Below are positions 42,080 through 51,612 of a stretch of DNA of 64,000 nucleotides, piece after piece. The translations under genes were made by a program, and so were the position numbers. This DNA comes from CAMLJR01 sp964500675 (GTDB taxonomy: Bacteria; Pseudomonadota; Gammaproteobacteria; Pseudomonadales; CAMLJR01), in contig CAZCNY010000003.1 of assembly GCA_964500675.1 (NCBI GenBank), positions 124,001 through 188,000 on the forward strand. Reading direction: 5' to 3'. Numbering within the stretch: the stretch's first letter is position 1; each line of letters opens with the position of its first letter. The notes beneath the pieces were generated by a model. It searched no databases and was not told where the DNA came from. It was given only the letters and a program-made list of their open reading frames with translations.

Positions 42080-42919
42080 ATGAAACAATATCTCGATTTG
42101 ATGCGCGATATTCTCGACAACGGCGCCGACAAAGGCGATCGCACCGGTGTCGGCACGCGCTCGGTGTTTGGCCGGCAGATGCGTTTCGATTTGAGCGATG
42201 GGTTTCCACTGCTGACCACAAAAAAAATTCACACGCGCAGCGTCATCATCGAGTTGCTGTGGTTTTTGCAGGGCAGCTGCGATAACCATTGGCTGCGCGA
42301 ACGCGGTGTGACGATTTGGGACGAGTGGGCGCTCGACAATGGCGATCTCGGTCCGGTCTATGGCAAACAGTGGCGCAGCTGGCGATGTCCCGATGGACGC
42401 ACCATCGATCAGATCAGCGAAGTGGTCGACATGATCAAGCGCAAACCCGACTCCCGGCGCCTGCTCGTCAACGCGTGGAACCCCGCCGATTTACCCGACG
42501 AAAACTTGAGCCCGCACGACAATGTGCGCAATGGTAAAGCGGCGCTGCCGCCGTGCCACACATTGTTCCAGTTTTATGTGGCGAATAAAAAATTATCGTG
42601 TCAGCTGTATCAGCGCAGCGCCGATTTTTTTCTTGGCGTGCCGTTCAATATTGCAAGCTACGCATTGCTCACGCATATGATCGCGCAGCAATGCGATCTC
42701 GGTGTCGGCGATTTCGTGCACGTGCTTGGCGACACACACCTCTACAGCAATCATCTCACCGATGACATTGTGTTCGAGCAATTGCGCCGCGAACCGCGAC
42801 CGCAGCCGAAATTAGTCATCAAACGCAAACCCGCCAGCATCTTCGATTATCAATTTGAGGATTTTGAATTCGTCGATTACGATCCGTATCCCGCCATCAA
42901 AGCGCCGATTGCCGTATGA
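42080..42919 (+). CDS. thyA: Thymidylate synthase
   Basis: ThyA methylates dUMP to dTMP. The 279 residues (E. coli: 264) include the phosphate-binding DRTGVGTRSVFG, GPVYGKQWRSW, the catalytic Cys in LPPCHTLFQFYV, and QRSADFFLGVPFNIASYALL with FVHVLGDTHLYSNH. It lies between lgt and folA, 20 bp after lgt. Confidence 0.97.
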   Translation: MKQYLDLMRDILDNGADKGDRTGVGTRSVFGRQMRFDLSDGFPLLTTKKIHTRSVIIELLWFLQGSCDNHWLRERGVTIWDEWALDNGDLGPVYGKQWRSWRCPDGRTIDQISEVVDMIKRKPDSRRLLVNAWNPADLPDENLSPHDNVRNGKAALPPCHTLFQFYVANKKLSCQLYQRSADFFLGVPFNIASYALLTHMIAQQCDLGVGDFVHVLGDTHLYSNHLTDDIVFEQLRREPRPQPKLVIKRKPASIFDYQFEDFEFVDYDPYPAIKAPIAV

Positions 42920-43434
42920 AAAAAACAAAGACACCGGTGGCATTGATTCTCGCGGTCGCACAAAACGGCGTGATCGGCAAAGGCGATGGCCTGCCGTGGC
43001 ACATTCCCGCCGAAATGAAATATTTTATGGCGACCACGCTTGGCAAGCCCGTCATTATGGGTAGAAAAACTTTCGAAACCTTGAAGTCACCATTACCGCG
43101 CCGCACTAATATCGTTATCACGCGCGATAAAACTTACACACGCGAAGGTGTGGTGATCGCCCACTCCCTCGAAGAGGCATTGCATCAAGCCGATGCGATT
43201 GCACAACGCGACGGTGTCGATGAAATTATGGTAGCGGGCGGCGCGGAAATTTATCGCCTCTCAATCCCCGTTGCGGATAAGCTGTATTACACGCGCGTTA
43301 ATTTCGATGCGGAGGGTGATGCGCATTTCGATGACATCGATTGGTCGCAATGGCGCTTGGAGAAGGAAGAGGATTTTCCGGCGCGGGATGCTAAAACACC
43401 GAGCTACACATTGATGATGTGGCGGCGCGTCTAA
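42916..43434 (+). CDS. folA: Dihydrofolate reductase
   Basis: FolA regenerates tetrahydrofolate, which ThyA consumes. Its ATG overlaps the thyA stop (ATGA). The 172 residues show ILAVAQNGVIGKGDGLPWHI (Met20-type loop), MGRKTFETLKSPLPRRTNIV and IMVAGGAEIYRLSI. The Glu/Asp of the active site is provided by the PAEMKYF helix region. Downstream lies a stretch of decayed genes. Confidence 0.95.
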   Translation: MKKTKTPVALILAVAQNGVIGKGDGLPWHIPAEMKYFMATTLGKPVIMGRKTFETLKSPLPRRTNIVITRDKTYTREGVVIAHSLEEALHQADAIAQRDGVDEIMVAGGAEIYRLSIPVADKLYYTRVNFDAEGDAHFDDIDWSQWRLEKEEDFPARDAKTPSYTLMMWRRV

Positions 43435-43499
43435 CTATTAAAATTCAGTTATGATCGAGCTGAGATTGACTCACTCAATTTGGGACTGACCCGAAAAAA

Positions 43500-43778
43500 G
43501 TAAAGTGGCCACTGGCGAGGGATCAATTTTACATTGATTTTGATGTGGGTAGTAGGAACTTGAGTCCAGGCACGAGATTAAGTTTTGGAAGGTCAGTGCT
43601 TGAAGTCACCAAAGAGCCGCATCTAGGGTGTAAAAAGTTTCTGGAATGATTCGGAAAAGATGCAGTGATGTTCGTAAGCTCAGAAAAAGGCAAGGCGTTG
43701 AACCTTTGAGGTGTGAATGCGAAAGTGGTAAAGCTGGGCGTGGCCAGAACTGGTTCTCTCATCGAGAAAACGACATAA
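43500..43778 (+). pseudogene. MOSC-domain protein remnant with two in-frame stops
   Basis: One frame reads WPLARDQFYIDFDVG, then SPGTRLSFGRSVLEVTKEP, HLGCKKFLE*FGKDAVMFVS and KGKALNL*GVNAKVV before a natural TAA at 43776-43778. This follows the C-terminal half of MOSC (molybdenum-cofactor sulfurase C-terminal) proteins, including the conserved PH.GC.KF. Both internal stops are TGA where Arg is expected (CGA to TGA). The N-terminal half is not recognisable. Clearly inactive. Confidence 0.8.
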
Positions 43779-43835
43779 CGATGTATGTCACTTGATACGG
43801 CGCGCAAGGTGTCGTTGGCAATCACGGATTAAACC

Positions 43836-44256
43836 ATGATCGTAAAATATACCCTCAGCAATAAGTCGCTTGTCGATAAAATCGACGTCCAGCCAGTCCA
43901 TAAAGGGCAATGCCACTGCGGTAGCGTGAAATTCACTGTGTAACTTGAGCATGGGCTAATTGAGCCGCGCCGCTGCAATTCTCAATGTGCCGGCGACGCG
44001 GTGAGATGGTTGCTTCTGTTGAGCTGGAACACTTGAAAATTGATAAGGGCGAAAATGTATTGACTCCTTATCAGTTTAATACATATACCGCCAAGCATTA
44101 TTTTGCTCTAAGTGCGGAATCTATACCCATCATCAACGGAGATCAAATCCAAAACCGTATGCGGTTAATATCGCGTGCTTTGATGGAGTTGATCCATTCG
44201 TCCTTGCAAATGTTCCAGTCCTAGACGGTGATGCTCATCCAAGTGATAGCGCGTAA
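43836..44256 (+). pseudogene. GFA-family (CENP-V/GFA domain) remnant, one stop and two frameshifts
   Basis: The ATG at 43836 opens a frame with HKGQCHCGSVKFTV, then TAA at 43941, and continues LEHGLIEPRRCNSQC. A shift near 43985 moves to CRRRGEMVASVELEHLKI and LTPYQFNTYTAKHYF. A second shift near 44103 moves to FCSKCGIYTHHQRRSNP and ends with PFVLANVPVLDGDAHPSD. The Cys ligands and order match zinc-binding glutathione-dependent formaldehyde-activating family proteins. The three lesions make it a pseudogene. Confidence 0.85.
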
Positions 44257-44361
44257 AGCGCATATCAGGCTGATTTCTGCCCGACAAGAATTGGTTGAGC
44301 TGCGACGTCCAGTTAGTTCTAGCTGAAGGTAAAATTGTGCGCTATTTCAACTGGCTGTCGA

Positions 44362-45462
44362 TCACAATGAATTCGGCTTTTGCAATTGATGCAGTCGTTC
44401 GATAAATTTTTGCGCCTTGTCGATTTTATCCTGTAAGTCCGATGTCGGCGTCAACGCGTTCGCCGTTTTCCAGTTTTGCAGTGCGTCCTCAATGTGGCCG
44501 TCCGCATAGCGGCGATTACCCTCGTCAATTTGCTGCGCGACATAACTGGCGATGGCGTCATCGAGTTCGCGTTGCATCGCATCGAGTTCGTCGCTGTGCG
44601 TGTTCAGGGCTTTCGCCTGACCCAACAAATCGCGTGCGGCAAAAAATTCGCGATCCTGTAGTGATTTTTGCAGAACGTCATGCAGATCGCGGTAGCGTTG
44701 TTCGCGTTCGTTGATGCGTGCCATCTGTTGTTTTTGTTTGCCGGCAACGATGGCCTGTTCGGCGCTTTTTAATTGTTTCGCGAGCGTCGGCGACGGTGTC
44801 AGTTGATTCGCAATCGAAAGGTATTGCGCGGCTTTGACATAATCGTTTTGCGTCAGTGCCTGGGTGCCCACGTTTGCAATGAGCGGTGCGAAATAATCAA
44901 CGTCGGCCTGATGTCGCGCTACGAGGCGCTGTAACGCGGGAGCCGCTGCCGCTTTCAGTAAGGCTTGATAGGCATTGTGCTCCTTGGCGAGCGTGGGCGC
45001 ACGCATTTGCACCAGTTCGTCGAGCCAGTGCTGAATGTAGCGATCGCGCTCCGCATTGAAGCGCGTATCGAATTGCGCGAGTTCGGGCGACGCTGGCAAC
45101 TCGGCGCGATCGGTGTCGATCAGCACCTGTGCCTTCGCAAATTGCTGCTGTTGCACGAGCGCAGCAGCCTGTTGCAATAATTCGGCTTGATAGCGCTGTG
45201 CGTCGACGAGAATCGCATCGCGTTTCTGCGCATAATCGGCCGCGCCATGCTTGTGTGCATCGAGCGCCTTTAGCGCGGTAACGTAGCGGTGCTGTTTGCA
45301 CAGCTGCTCGATGCCCATATCGGTGGGCAATATTTGCCAAGGCAGATGCGAGCAAGCGCCGAGCGCGAGCGCGGTGCTCAGGACAGCGGTACGCATCAGC
45401 CGGGGCGTGCGTCGCGTAAAAAATTTTTTCATGGCGCTGCTTTTTGCGACAGATCGTTTCAT
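44362..45462 (-). CDS. Lipoprotein with tetratricopeptide-like helices
   Basis: This 366-residue protein has a basic start, an apolar stretch and the lipobox ALGAC (Cys at about 37), so it is a predicted lipoprotein. The rest is helical and rich in Ala, Gln and Leu, with TPR-like units (YVKAAQYLSIANQLTP, ALQNWKTANALTPTSDL). Its ATG overlaps the cyclase stop (ATGA) and GGAAAG precedes it, which favours 45462 over the ATG at 45432. Coupling with a nucleotide cyclase suggests a joint envelope function. Confidence 0.8.
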   Translation of the reverse strand: MKRSVAKSSAMKKFFTRRTPRLMRTAVLSTALALGACSHLPWQILPTDMGIEQLCKQHRYVTALKALDAHKHGAADYAQKRDAILVDAQRYQAELLQQAAALVQQQQFAKAQVLIDTDRAELPASPELAQFDTRFNAERDRYIQHWLDELVQMRAPTLAKEHNAYQALLKAAAAPALQRLVARHQADVDYFAPLIANVGTQALTQNDYVKAAQYLSIANQLTPSPTLAKQLKSAEQAIVAGKQKQQMARINEREQRYRDLHDVLQKSLQDREFFAARDLLGQAKALNTHSDELDAMQRELDDAIASYVAQQIDEGNRRYADGHIEDALQNWKTANALTPTSDLQDKIDKAQKFIERLHQLQKPNSL

Positions 45463-46928
45463 GACGCTTTCCGGTGCTGCAACAGATCGTCGATCATTTG
45501 TTCCAACACGATCGGGTGACTGTGTTCGATCGCATTGACGGTGTAAATCGTTATCGCATCGTGTTTACCGCGCACTTTGATCTGGCGCGGCGAGGTGACA
45601 TCGATGGTGTGTTCCTTGGCGAGGTGGTGATAGATATTTTCTTCGACGACGATCTCGCCCGGCTGCGCTTCGTTGCACAGGCGCGATGCGAGATTGACCG
45701 CGTCGCCGACTACCGTGTACTCCATGCGTTGCTCCGAACCGATTAAACCCGCGAGCATTTCGCCGCTGTTGATGCCGATGCGAAATTGCGCGATCGGCAG
45801 CTGCCGCGCGCTGCGTTGCGCATTGATTTGCACGATCAAGCGTTGTATCAGCACCGCGCAAGCAACGGCATGGTATTGATGCGCAGGATCGGGCCGCATG
45901 GCGCCGAAGACCACCATGGCGCCGTCGCCGATGAATTTATCGATGCTGCCAAAATAAAAGCGCGCGCAAGCATCGACGTAGTGAAAATAATCGTTGAGAA
46001 ATTCGCTTACGCGTTCGGGCGACATGGTTTCGGAAAGCGCGGTAAAGCCGACGATATCAGCGAATAACACGGTCGCTTCGACGCGATCGCCACCGACTTT
46101 GACGGGCTCGATTTCCGCAAGCAATTTATTCGCGACATCGCGATCGAGCACGCGCCGCAGCGTATCCTCGACTTGCGCTTTGCGCACGAGATCCTGCCCC
46201 ATCGCGTTGAGCGCTTTGATGATGAGGCCGAATTCATCGTTGCGGCGCTCGGGAATTTGCGCGAACTGGCCGCGTTCGAGCAGGCGCGCGGCATCGACGA
46301 GCGTGTGAATCGGTTTTGCTAGGCGGCGCCCGAGATAAATCGCGACAAAGGAAATAACGATGCTGAGCGCGAGAGCGACGAGAACGCTGATGCGAATGAT
46401 TTCTTGTTGGGCGCGATCGAGCGCCTGGCGCGATAGTACCAGCACAACATGCCCTGCCACTGTGCCGCGAAAGCTGATGGGCTCGGTGACGACAATGGAT
46501 TCGGCTTCGGTTTTTTCGGCTGTTTGCGTCAGCATCGATGCCGTCGGCATATCGATCGTGCGACCGGGCGGCGGCAATGCCAGCGGATAATAGCCCACAG
46601 CGGCGGTGATCGTGCCGGTGTGATCGTAGATGGCGACACCGAGCACGCGCGGATTTTTCACATAGCGCTTTAACAAAGCGACCAACTCGTAATGCTGATC
46701 GGTGAACAACGGCTCGGTCGCGCTGACCGCGAGCTGATAACCGAGCAGTTGACCGAATTCTTCAATGTGAGAGCGAATCAGCCGCTGCTGGTTGCCGATC
46801 GTCACGCCCGCCAGAATGCTCATGCCCGCAATCACCAGCGCTGTGATCGATGCAGCCATGCGCACTGCAATGGGCAGTTGCAGACGGGGGAAACGAAGAG
46901 AGCGAGATGGCACGTGGCCTAAATCCAT
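45459..46928 (-). CDS. Membrane-bound class III adenylate/guanylate cyclase with HAMP
   Basis: A 489-residue protein with a first membrane helix (SITALVIAGMSILAGVTI), a ~130-residue periplasmic sensor, a second helix (ISVLVALALSIVISFVAIYL), a HAMP segment and a C-terminal class III cyclase domain. The metal Asp residues are in FADIVGFTALSE (around 290) and FIGDGAMVVFG (around 333). RIGINSGEMLAGLIG and YTVVGDAVNLASRL complete the active site. Substrate (ATP or GTP) cannot be decided safely. It shares a four-base overlap with the TPR lipoprotein. Confidence 0.92.
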   Translation of the reverse strand: MDLGHVPSRSLRFPRLQLPIAVRMAASITALVIAGMSILAGVTIGNQQRLIRSHIEEFGQLLGYQLAVSATEPLFTDQHYELVALLKRYVKNPRVLGVAIYDHTGTITAAVGYYPLALPPPGRTIDMPTASMLTQTAEKTEAESIVVTEPISFRGTVAGHVVLVLSRQALDRAQQEIIRISVLVALALSIVISFVAIYLGRRLAKPIHTLVDAARLLERGQFAQIPERRNDEFGLIIKALNAMGQDLVRKAQVEDTLRRVLDRDVANKLLAEIEPVKVGGDRVEATVLFADIVGFTALSETMSPERVSEFLNDYFHYVDACARFYFGSIDKFIGDGAMVVFGAMRPDPAHQYHAVACAVLIQRLIVQINAQRSARQLPIAQFRIGINSGEMLAGLIGSEQRMEYTVVGDAVNLASRLCNEAQPGEIVVEENIYHHLAKEHTIDVTSPRQIKVRGKHDAITIYTVNAIEHSHPIVLEQMIDDLLQHRKAS

Positions 46929-47079
46929 TATTCATTAACCATGCGATAACACCGCTCGCCATTAATCGGGCATCTTTCGATGCCGTATGGATGAGAGATA
47001 CCGTAATGATAGCGAGGCGGTCGCGGTTGGACCGTGCGCAACGGTAATCGTTGCGCCTATCTATTATCGTCCAGAAATC

Positions 47080-48915
47080 TCAATCGAGTTGGCTAATATC
47101 GCGCACCGCGCCTTTGTCGGCGCTCGTCGCCATTTTCGCATACGCTTTCAATGCCAATGACACTTGGCGCGCGCGTGCGTGCGCGGGTTGCCAGCCTTTC
47201 GTATCCTGCGCTTTGCGGCGCTTCGCTAATTCTTCGTCACTGATCATAACGTTGATTGTGCGCTGCGGAATATTGATCTTGATCGTATCGCCATTTTCGA
47301 TGAGGCCGATCGCGCCGCCCGAAGCTGCTTCCGGCGACACATGGCCAATCGATAGACCTGATGTGCCGCCTGAAAAGCGCCCATCGGTTAATAACGCGCA
47401 GACTTTGCCGAGACCTTTCGATTTCAAATAGCTGGTCGGATACAGCATTTCCTGCATACCGGGACCGCCTTTCGGACCTTCGTAGCGAATCACCACGACA
47501 TCGCCCGCTTGTATTTTTCCGTTCAAAATATTTTCGACGGCTTCGTCCTGGCTTTCGCACACATGCGCTTTGCCTTCGAAAACTAAAATGCTGTCGTCGA
47601 CGCCGGAAGTTTTCACCACGCAGCCGTCGAGTGCGATATTGCCGTGCAACACCGCGAGACCGCCTTCGCTGCTATAGGCGTGACCGAGCGCACGAATACA
47701 GCCTTCGGTGCGATCGTCATCGAGCGATGGCCAGCGCGTCGCCTGCGAAAAGGCTTCCTGCGTGGGAATGCCCGCGGGACCTGCGCGATAAAATTCGAGC
47801 ACGCTCGCATCGTGCGTTTGTTTGATATCCCAGTGTCCGAGCGCCGCTTTAAACGTTTTGCTGTGCACGGTCGGCACATCGCTGTGCAATAAGCCGGCGC
47901 GATCGAGCTCGCCCAAAATTCCCATCACGCCGCCGGCGCGATGCACGTCTTCGATATGATATTTCTGTGTGTTCGGCGCGACTTTGCACAGCTGCGGTAC
48001 GCGGCGCGATAAACGATCGATATCCTTCATCGTGAAATTCACCTCGCCCTCCTGTGCAGCGGCGAGCAAATGCAAAATCGTGTTGGTCGAGCCGCCCATC
48101 GCGATATCGAGACTCATCGCATTTTCAAAGGCGTTGAAATTGGCGGCCGAGCGCGGCAACACCGACACATCATTTTGTTCGTAGTAGCGGCGCGTGATTT
48201 CAACAATTAATTGTCCCGCGCGCTCGAATAATTTTTTGCGGTCGGCATGCGTGGCGAGCACGGTGCCATTGCCGGGTAAACTCAAACCGAGTGCTTCGGT
48301 TAAGCAGTTCATCGAATTCGCGGTGAACATGCCCGAGCACGAACCGCAGGTCGGACACGCGCTGCGCTCGATTTCGGCCACTTGCTCGTCGGTGGCATTG
48401 CTGTCGGCCGCGATGACCATCGCGTCGATGAGATCGAGCTTGTGCTCGGCCAATTTGGTTTTGCCCGCTTCCATCGGCCCGCCCGAAACGAACACGACGG
48501 GAATATTCAAACGCATCGCCGCCATCAACATGCCGGGAGTGATTTTGTCGCAGTTGGAAATGCAAACGATGGCATCGGCGCAGTGCGCGTTGACCATGTA
48601 TTCGACCGAGTCGGCGATGATGTCGCGCGAGGGCAGGCTGTACAGCATGCCGTCGTGACCCATGGCGATGCCGTCATCGACCGCGATGGTGTTGAACTCT
48701 TTGGCGACCGCGCCGGCTTTTTCGATTTCGCGGCAGACGAGCTGGCCGAGATCCTTCAAATGCACGTGCCCCGGCACGAACTGCGTGAACGAATTGGCCA
48801 CCGCGATGATCGGCTTGCCGAAATCGCCATCCTTCATCCCGGTTGCGCGCCATAGCGAACGCGCCCCCGCCATGTTGCGGCCGGCAGTGGAGGTTTTGGA
48901 GCGATAGTCGGGCAT
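47080..48915 (-). CDS. ilvD: Dihydroxy-acid dehydratase
   Basis: IlvD dehydrates dihydroxy acids in valine/isoleucine synthesis and contains a [4Fe-4S] cluster. The 611 residues are standard length. Cluster and Mg motifs are CISNCDKITPGMLMAAMRLN and CPTCGSCSGMFTANSMNCL. DGRFSGGTSGLSIGHVSPEA near the end carries the catalytic Ser. Start MPDYRSKTSTAGRNMAGARS is typical. An inverted repeat lies just upstream. Confidence 0.97.
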   Translation of the reverse strand: MPDYRSKTSTAGRNMAGARSLWRATGMKDGDFGKPIIAVANSFTQFVPGHVHLKDLGQLVCREIEKAGAVAKEFNTIAVDDGIAMGHDGMLYSLPSRDIIADSVEYMVNAHCADAIVCISNCDKITPGMLMAAMRLNIPVVFVSGGPMEAGKTKLAEHKLDLIDAMVIAADSNATDEQVAEIERSACPTCGSCSGMFTANSMNCLTEALGLSLPGNGTVLATHADRKKLFERAGQLIVEITRRYYEQNDVSVLPRSAANFNAFENAMSLDIAMGGSTNTILHLLAAAQEGEVNFTMKDIDRLSRRVPQLCKVAPNTQKYHIEDVHRAGGVMGILGELDRAGLLHSDVPTVHSKTFKAALGHWDIKQTHDASVLEFYRAGPAGIPTQEAFSQATRWPSLDDDRTEGCIRALGHAYSSEGGLAVLHGNIALDGCVVKTSGVDDSILVFEGKAHVCESQDEAVENILNGKIQAGDVVVIRYEGPKGGPGMQEMLYPTSYLKSKGLGKVCALLTDGRFSGGTSGLSIGHVSPEAASGGAIGLIENGDTIKINIPQRTINVMISDEELAKRRKAQDTKGWQPAHARARQVSLALKAYAKMATSADKGAVRDISQLD

Positions 48916-48965
48916 GATGCACCTCGGAAATTACGGCGTTTTTAAGGACAGCTAGGATACTATCC

Positions 48966-49013
48966 GTAGGGGCGGATTGCATCCGCCCTGAGACGCGAGC
49001 ATCGCGCCCCTAC
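48966..49013. repeat. Nested inverted repeat (REP-like)
   Basis: Outer arms GTAGGGGCG (48966-48974) and CGCCCCTAC (49005-49013) are perfect inverse copies. Inside, GGCGGAT and ATCCGCC form a second hairpin. It lies between the hemW end and the ilvD start. The GTAGGGGC...GCCCCTAC form is typical of dispersed palindromic intergenic repeats, and it may also stop hemW transcription. Confidence 0.7.
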
Positions 49014-49028
49014 CAATACCGTCATTGT

Positions 49029-50180
49029 TCAATCGAGAAATTCCGCCAATGCGTCATTCAGAAAACGCTGGCCGAGCAGGGTGGGGGTGATAACTGCATC
49101 GTGTTCGTGCAACAAACCGCGCGCGATTAGCTGCTCGATTTTATTGGCCACGACCGACCACGGCAGCCCCGTGCGCTCAGAAAATAATTGTTTCGCAAAG
49201 CCGTTATTTAAGCGCAGCGTATTCATCATAAATTCGAACGGCAAGTTGTCGGGCGAAATCGTTTCGCTGTTGCGCTCGCAGCCGCCGCCGCTCGCCAAAT
49301 AATCTTTCGGCAGACGCGTTTTGCGCGTGCGCGTGATGCGGCCGTCGTTCAGCGTGAGTTTGCCATGTGCGCCCGCGCCGATACCGATGTAATCGCCGAA
49401 CTGCCAATAATTCATATTGTGCTTGGATTGACGACCTGCGCGCGCAAACGCGGAGACTTCGTAATGCTCGAAGCCCGCTTGCTCGAGTAATTCGAAACCG
49501 CGTTCCTGAATCGCCGCGAGCGTGTCGTCTTCGGGCAATTGCGGCGGGCGTTTGTAAAATTCCGTGTTCGGTTCGATCGTGAGTTGATACCACGACAAAT
49601 GTTCGGGTTCGAGCGCGAGCGCATCGGTTAAATCCTTTGCGGCATTATCGATGCTCTGCGCGGGAAGGCCGTGCATTAAATCGAGATTAATATTTTCAAA
49701 TCCTGCTTTGCGCGCTTGATAAACCGCATTGATTGCTTGCTCGCGATCGTGAATGCGACCGAGTGTACTCAAATGGTGTGAATTCAGGCTCTGGATACCG
49801 AGCGACAAACGATTGATGCCCGCGCTGTGAAAATCCTTGAAGCGTTGCTGTTCGGTGGTGCCCGGATTGGCTTCGAGCGAGATTTCGATATCGGGTGCAA
49901 AGGCGAAGCGAATGTTGGCCGCTTCGATAATCGCGCCAAGCGTTTGCGGCGAGAACAAACTCGGTGTGCCGCCGCCAAAAAATATCGAGCGCAATTCGCG
50001 GTGCCGCGCTGTTGGGCGATCGCGGTCGAGATCGGCAATCAGCGCATTCAGATACGCCTGCTCGGGCAGCGCGCCGCTTTCCGCGTGCGAATTGAAATCG
50101 CAGTACGGACATTTGCGCACGCACCACGGGATATGAATGTACAAGCTAAGAGGAATCTGATTTACGTTTATCATCCGCAT
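49029..50180 (-). CDS. hemW: HemW-like radical SAM heme chaperone
   Basis: From the ATG at 50180 (or 50174) the protein has 383 residues. The radical SAM CxxxCxxC plus adjacent Cys is in HIPWCVRKCPYCDFNSH. FFGGGTPSLFS, SLEANPGT, NRLSLGIQSLN and GIGAGAHGKL follow, as in HemW (formerly HemN-like) proteins, which insert heme into respiratory proteins. A longer frame to 50558 reads antisense through the MFS gene and is rejected. rdgB, a frequent neighbour, is absent. Confidence 0.93.
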   Translation of the reverse strand: MRMINVNQIPLSLYIHIPWCVRKCPYCDFNSHAESGALPEQAYLNALIADLDRDRPTARHRELRSIFFGGGTPSLFSPQTLGAIIEAANIRFAFAPDIEISLEANPGTTEQQRFKDFHSAGINRLSLGIQSLNSHHLSTLGRIHDREQAINAVYQARKAGFENINLDLMHGLPAQSIDNAAKDLTDALALEPEHLSWYQLTIEPNTEFYKRPPQLPEDDTLAAIQERGFELLEQAGFEHYEVSAFARAGRQSKHNMNYWQFGDYIGIGAGAHGKLTLNDGRITRTRKTRLPKDYLASGGGCERNSETISPDNLPFEFMMNTLRLNNGFAKQLFSERTGLPWSVVANKIEQLIARGLLHEHDAVITPTLLGQRFLNDALAEFLD

Positions 50181-50215
50181 TGATCCGAATGGCTGCGCAG
50201 TCCTTCGCGCGTTAG

Positions 50216-51430
50216 TTAACTGCCTGGATTCGCCTGATAGTTCCAGAATTTCGGCAGCAGCAAGCTGGTGATGATAACACCGAGCATGCAAACCAAACCG
50301 CCGCTCCACAAGCTCAATGAAACGCTGCTGTGCGCAGCGATCCAGCCGGCGCGGACATTGCCGAGCAGCGGTCCGGTCATATACGAAATCATCTCGATAC
50401 CCGACAAGCGCCCGCGCATTGCATTGGGCACGGAGTGATTCCAAATAATTCCGCGAAACAGCGCAGAGACCATATCGACGCCGCCCGCGAGAATTAAGCA
50501 CGCCATCGCCAGCCACAATGTATTCGCAAAACCCGCGCCGATAATAAATACGCCCCACAACGTGGCCGCTATGACCACGACGCGGCCGTGATGTTGCACG
50601 CGCGAACTCCAGCCGCTTAACAAAGTGGCGACCAAGCTGCCGATGGCCATCGCCGAAAACAGCATGCCGGCTGCGTGCGCGCCGCCCCAGCGTTCGGCCA
50701 TCGCCGGAAATAGGGCGACTGGAAACGCGAAAATCATCGCGACGATATCGATCAAATACGTGCCGACGAGTTCGGGTTTGGATAATGCGAATTTAATTCC
50801 CGCTTGCACATCTGCGAACGGCGAGCGCTCGCTCGGCTCGGGATTCGGTACGCGCGACATCAGTGCCACGCAAATCAAGGCGCCGAGAAACGATAAAAAA
50901 TCGAACAGGTATGCGCCTTTCAAACCGAACGCGGCGATCAAGATACCGCCGAGCAGTGGACCGCCGATCGCAGACACCGAATAGCGAAAACTGCCGAGCG
51001 CGCCGATGGCCGCATAATCGCGCGGCTCGACCATTTTCTGCGTGAGCGCCTCCATCGAGGGGCGATGAAAACCCACGACGGATTGCATGATGCCGACAAG
51101 AATGAAAATAGCGGGTACCGATGGTCGCGTTTGCAAACTATTCAGCATCAGCAGGCCGACACAGAGCGCCATCACCAGTTCGCAGATAGGAATCAATTTG
51201 CGGCGATTGAGTCGATCGGCGTAGGTGCCGCCGAGCAAACCAAAAATGACAACTGGTACAAACTGCACGAGCCCGAGCATGCCGACCAGCGCATTCGATT
51301 TCGTCAGTTCGTAAACCTGGTATGGCACCGCCATGTAGCTGACCATGGTGCCGAGCTGCGAAATCAATTGACCGATAAATAGCAGGCGAAAATCGCGGTA
51401 TTTTTTTAGCGGCGTGATGTTGATGAGCAT
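50216..51430 (-). CDS. MFS transporter, EntS-like
   Basis: A 404-residue major facilitator protein with about twelve membrane segments. Near the N-terminus ISQLGTMVSYMAVPYQVYEL and LLGGTYADRLNRRKLI (loop 2-3 signature) resemble the EntS/YbdA siderophore exporter branch. The 35-bp gap to hemW suggests cotranscription but no functional link. The substrate is unknown. Confidence 0.88.
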   Translation of the reverse strand: MLINITPLKKYRDFRLLFIGQLISQLGTMVSYMAVPYQVYELTKSNALVGMLGLVQFVPVVIFGLLGGTYADRLNRRKLIPICELVMALCVGLLMLNSLQTRPSVPAIFILVGIMQSVVGFHRPSMEALTQKMVEPRDYAAIGALGSFRYSVSAIGGPLLGGILIAAFGLKGAYLFDFLSFLGALICVALMSRVPNPEPSERSPFADVQAGIKFALSKPELVGTYLIDIVAMIFAFPVALFPAMAERWGGAHAAGMLFSAMAIGSLVATLLSGWSSRVQHHGRVVVIAATLWGVFIIGAGFANTLWLAMACLILAGGVDMVSALFRGIIWNHSVPNAMRGRLSGIEMISYMTGPLLGNVRAGWIAAHSSVSLSLWSGGLVCMLGVIITSLLLPKFWNYQANPGS

Positions 51431-51612
51431 GGGTTTGTGGCGATGAGGTAGCTGGATAGAACATTCAACGTTGCATTGCGGGGGGTATGTTATCAGATAC
51501 TTTGGTTAGACATTGAGCTCTTTGACAGCCTGAAACAATCCGTCTAGTTTTTCGACTGTTGCGCGTGGGTCGCGCACTTTTTGGAAAGACTACAACTTTG
51601 TAAGGATGAAAA

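Noticed and set aside
43529..43825. 98-residue minus-strand frame
   Set aside because: It is antisense to the MOSC pseudogene, which explains the sequence better.
43985..44224. 79-residue plus-strand frame as a gene
   Set aside because: It is only the middle piece of the frameshifted GFA-family pseudogene; homology continues in other frames on both sides.
50181..50558. N-terminal extension of HemW by about 126 residues
   Set aside because: It is the antisense shadow of the MFS gene, and the HemW family begins at the radical SAM domain.
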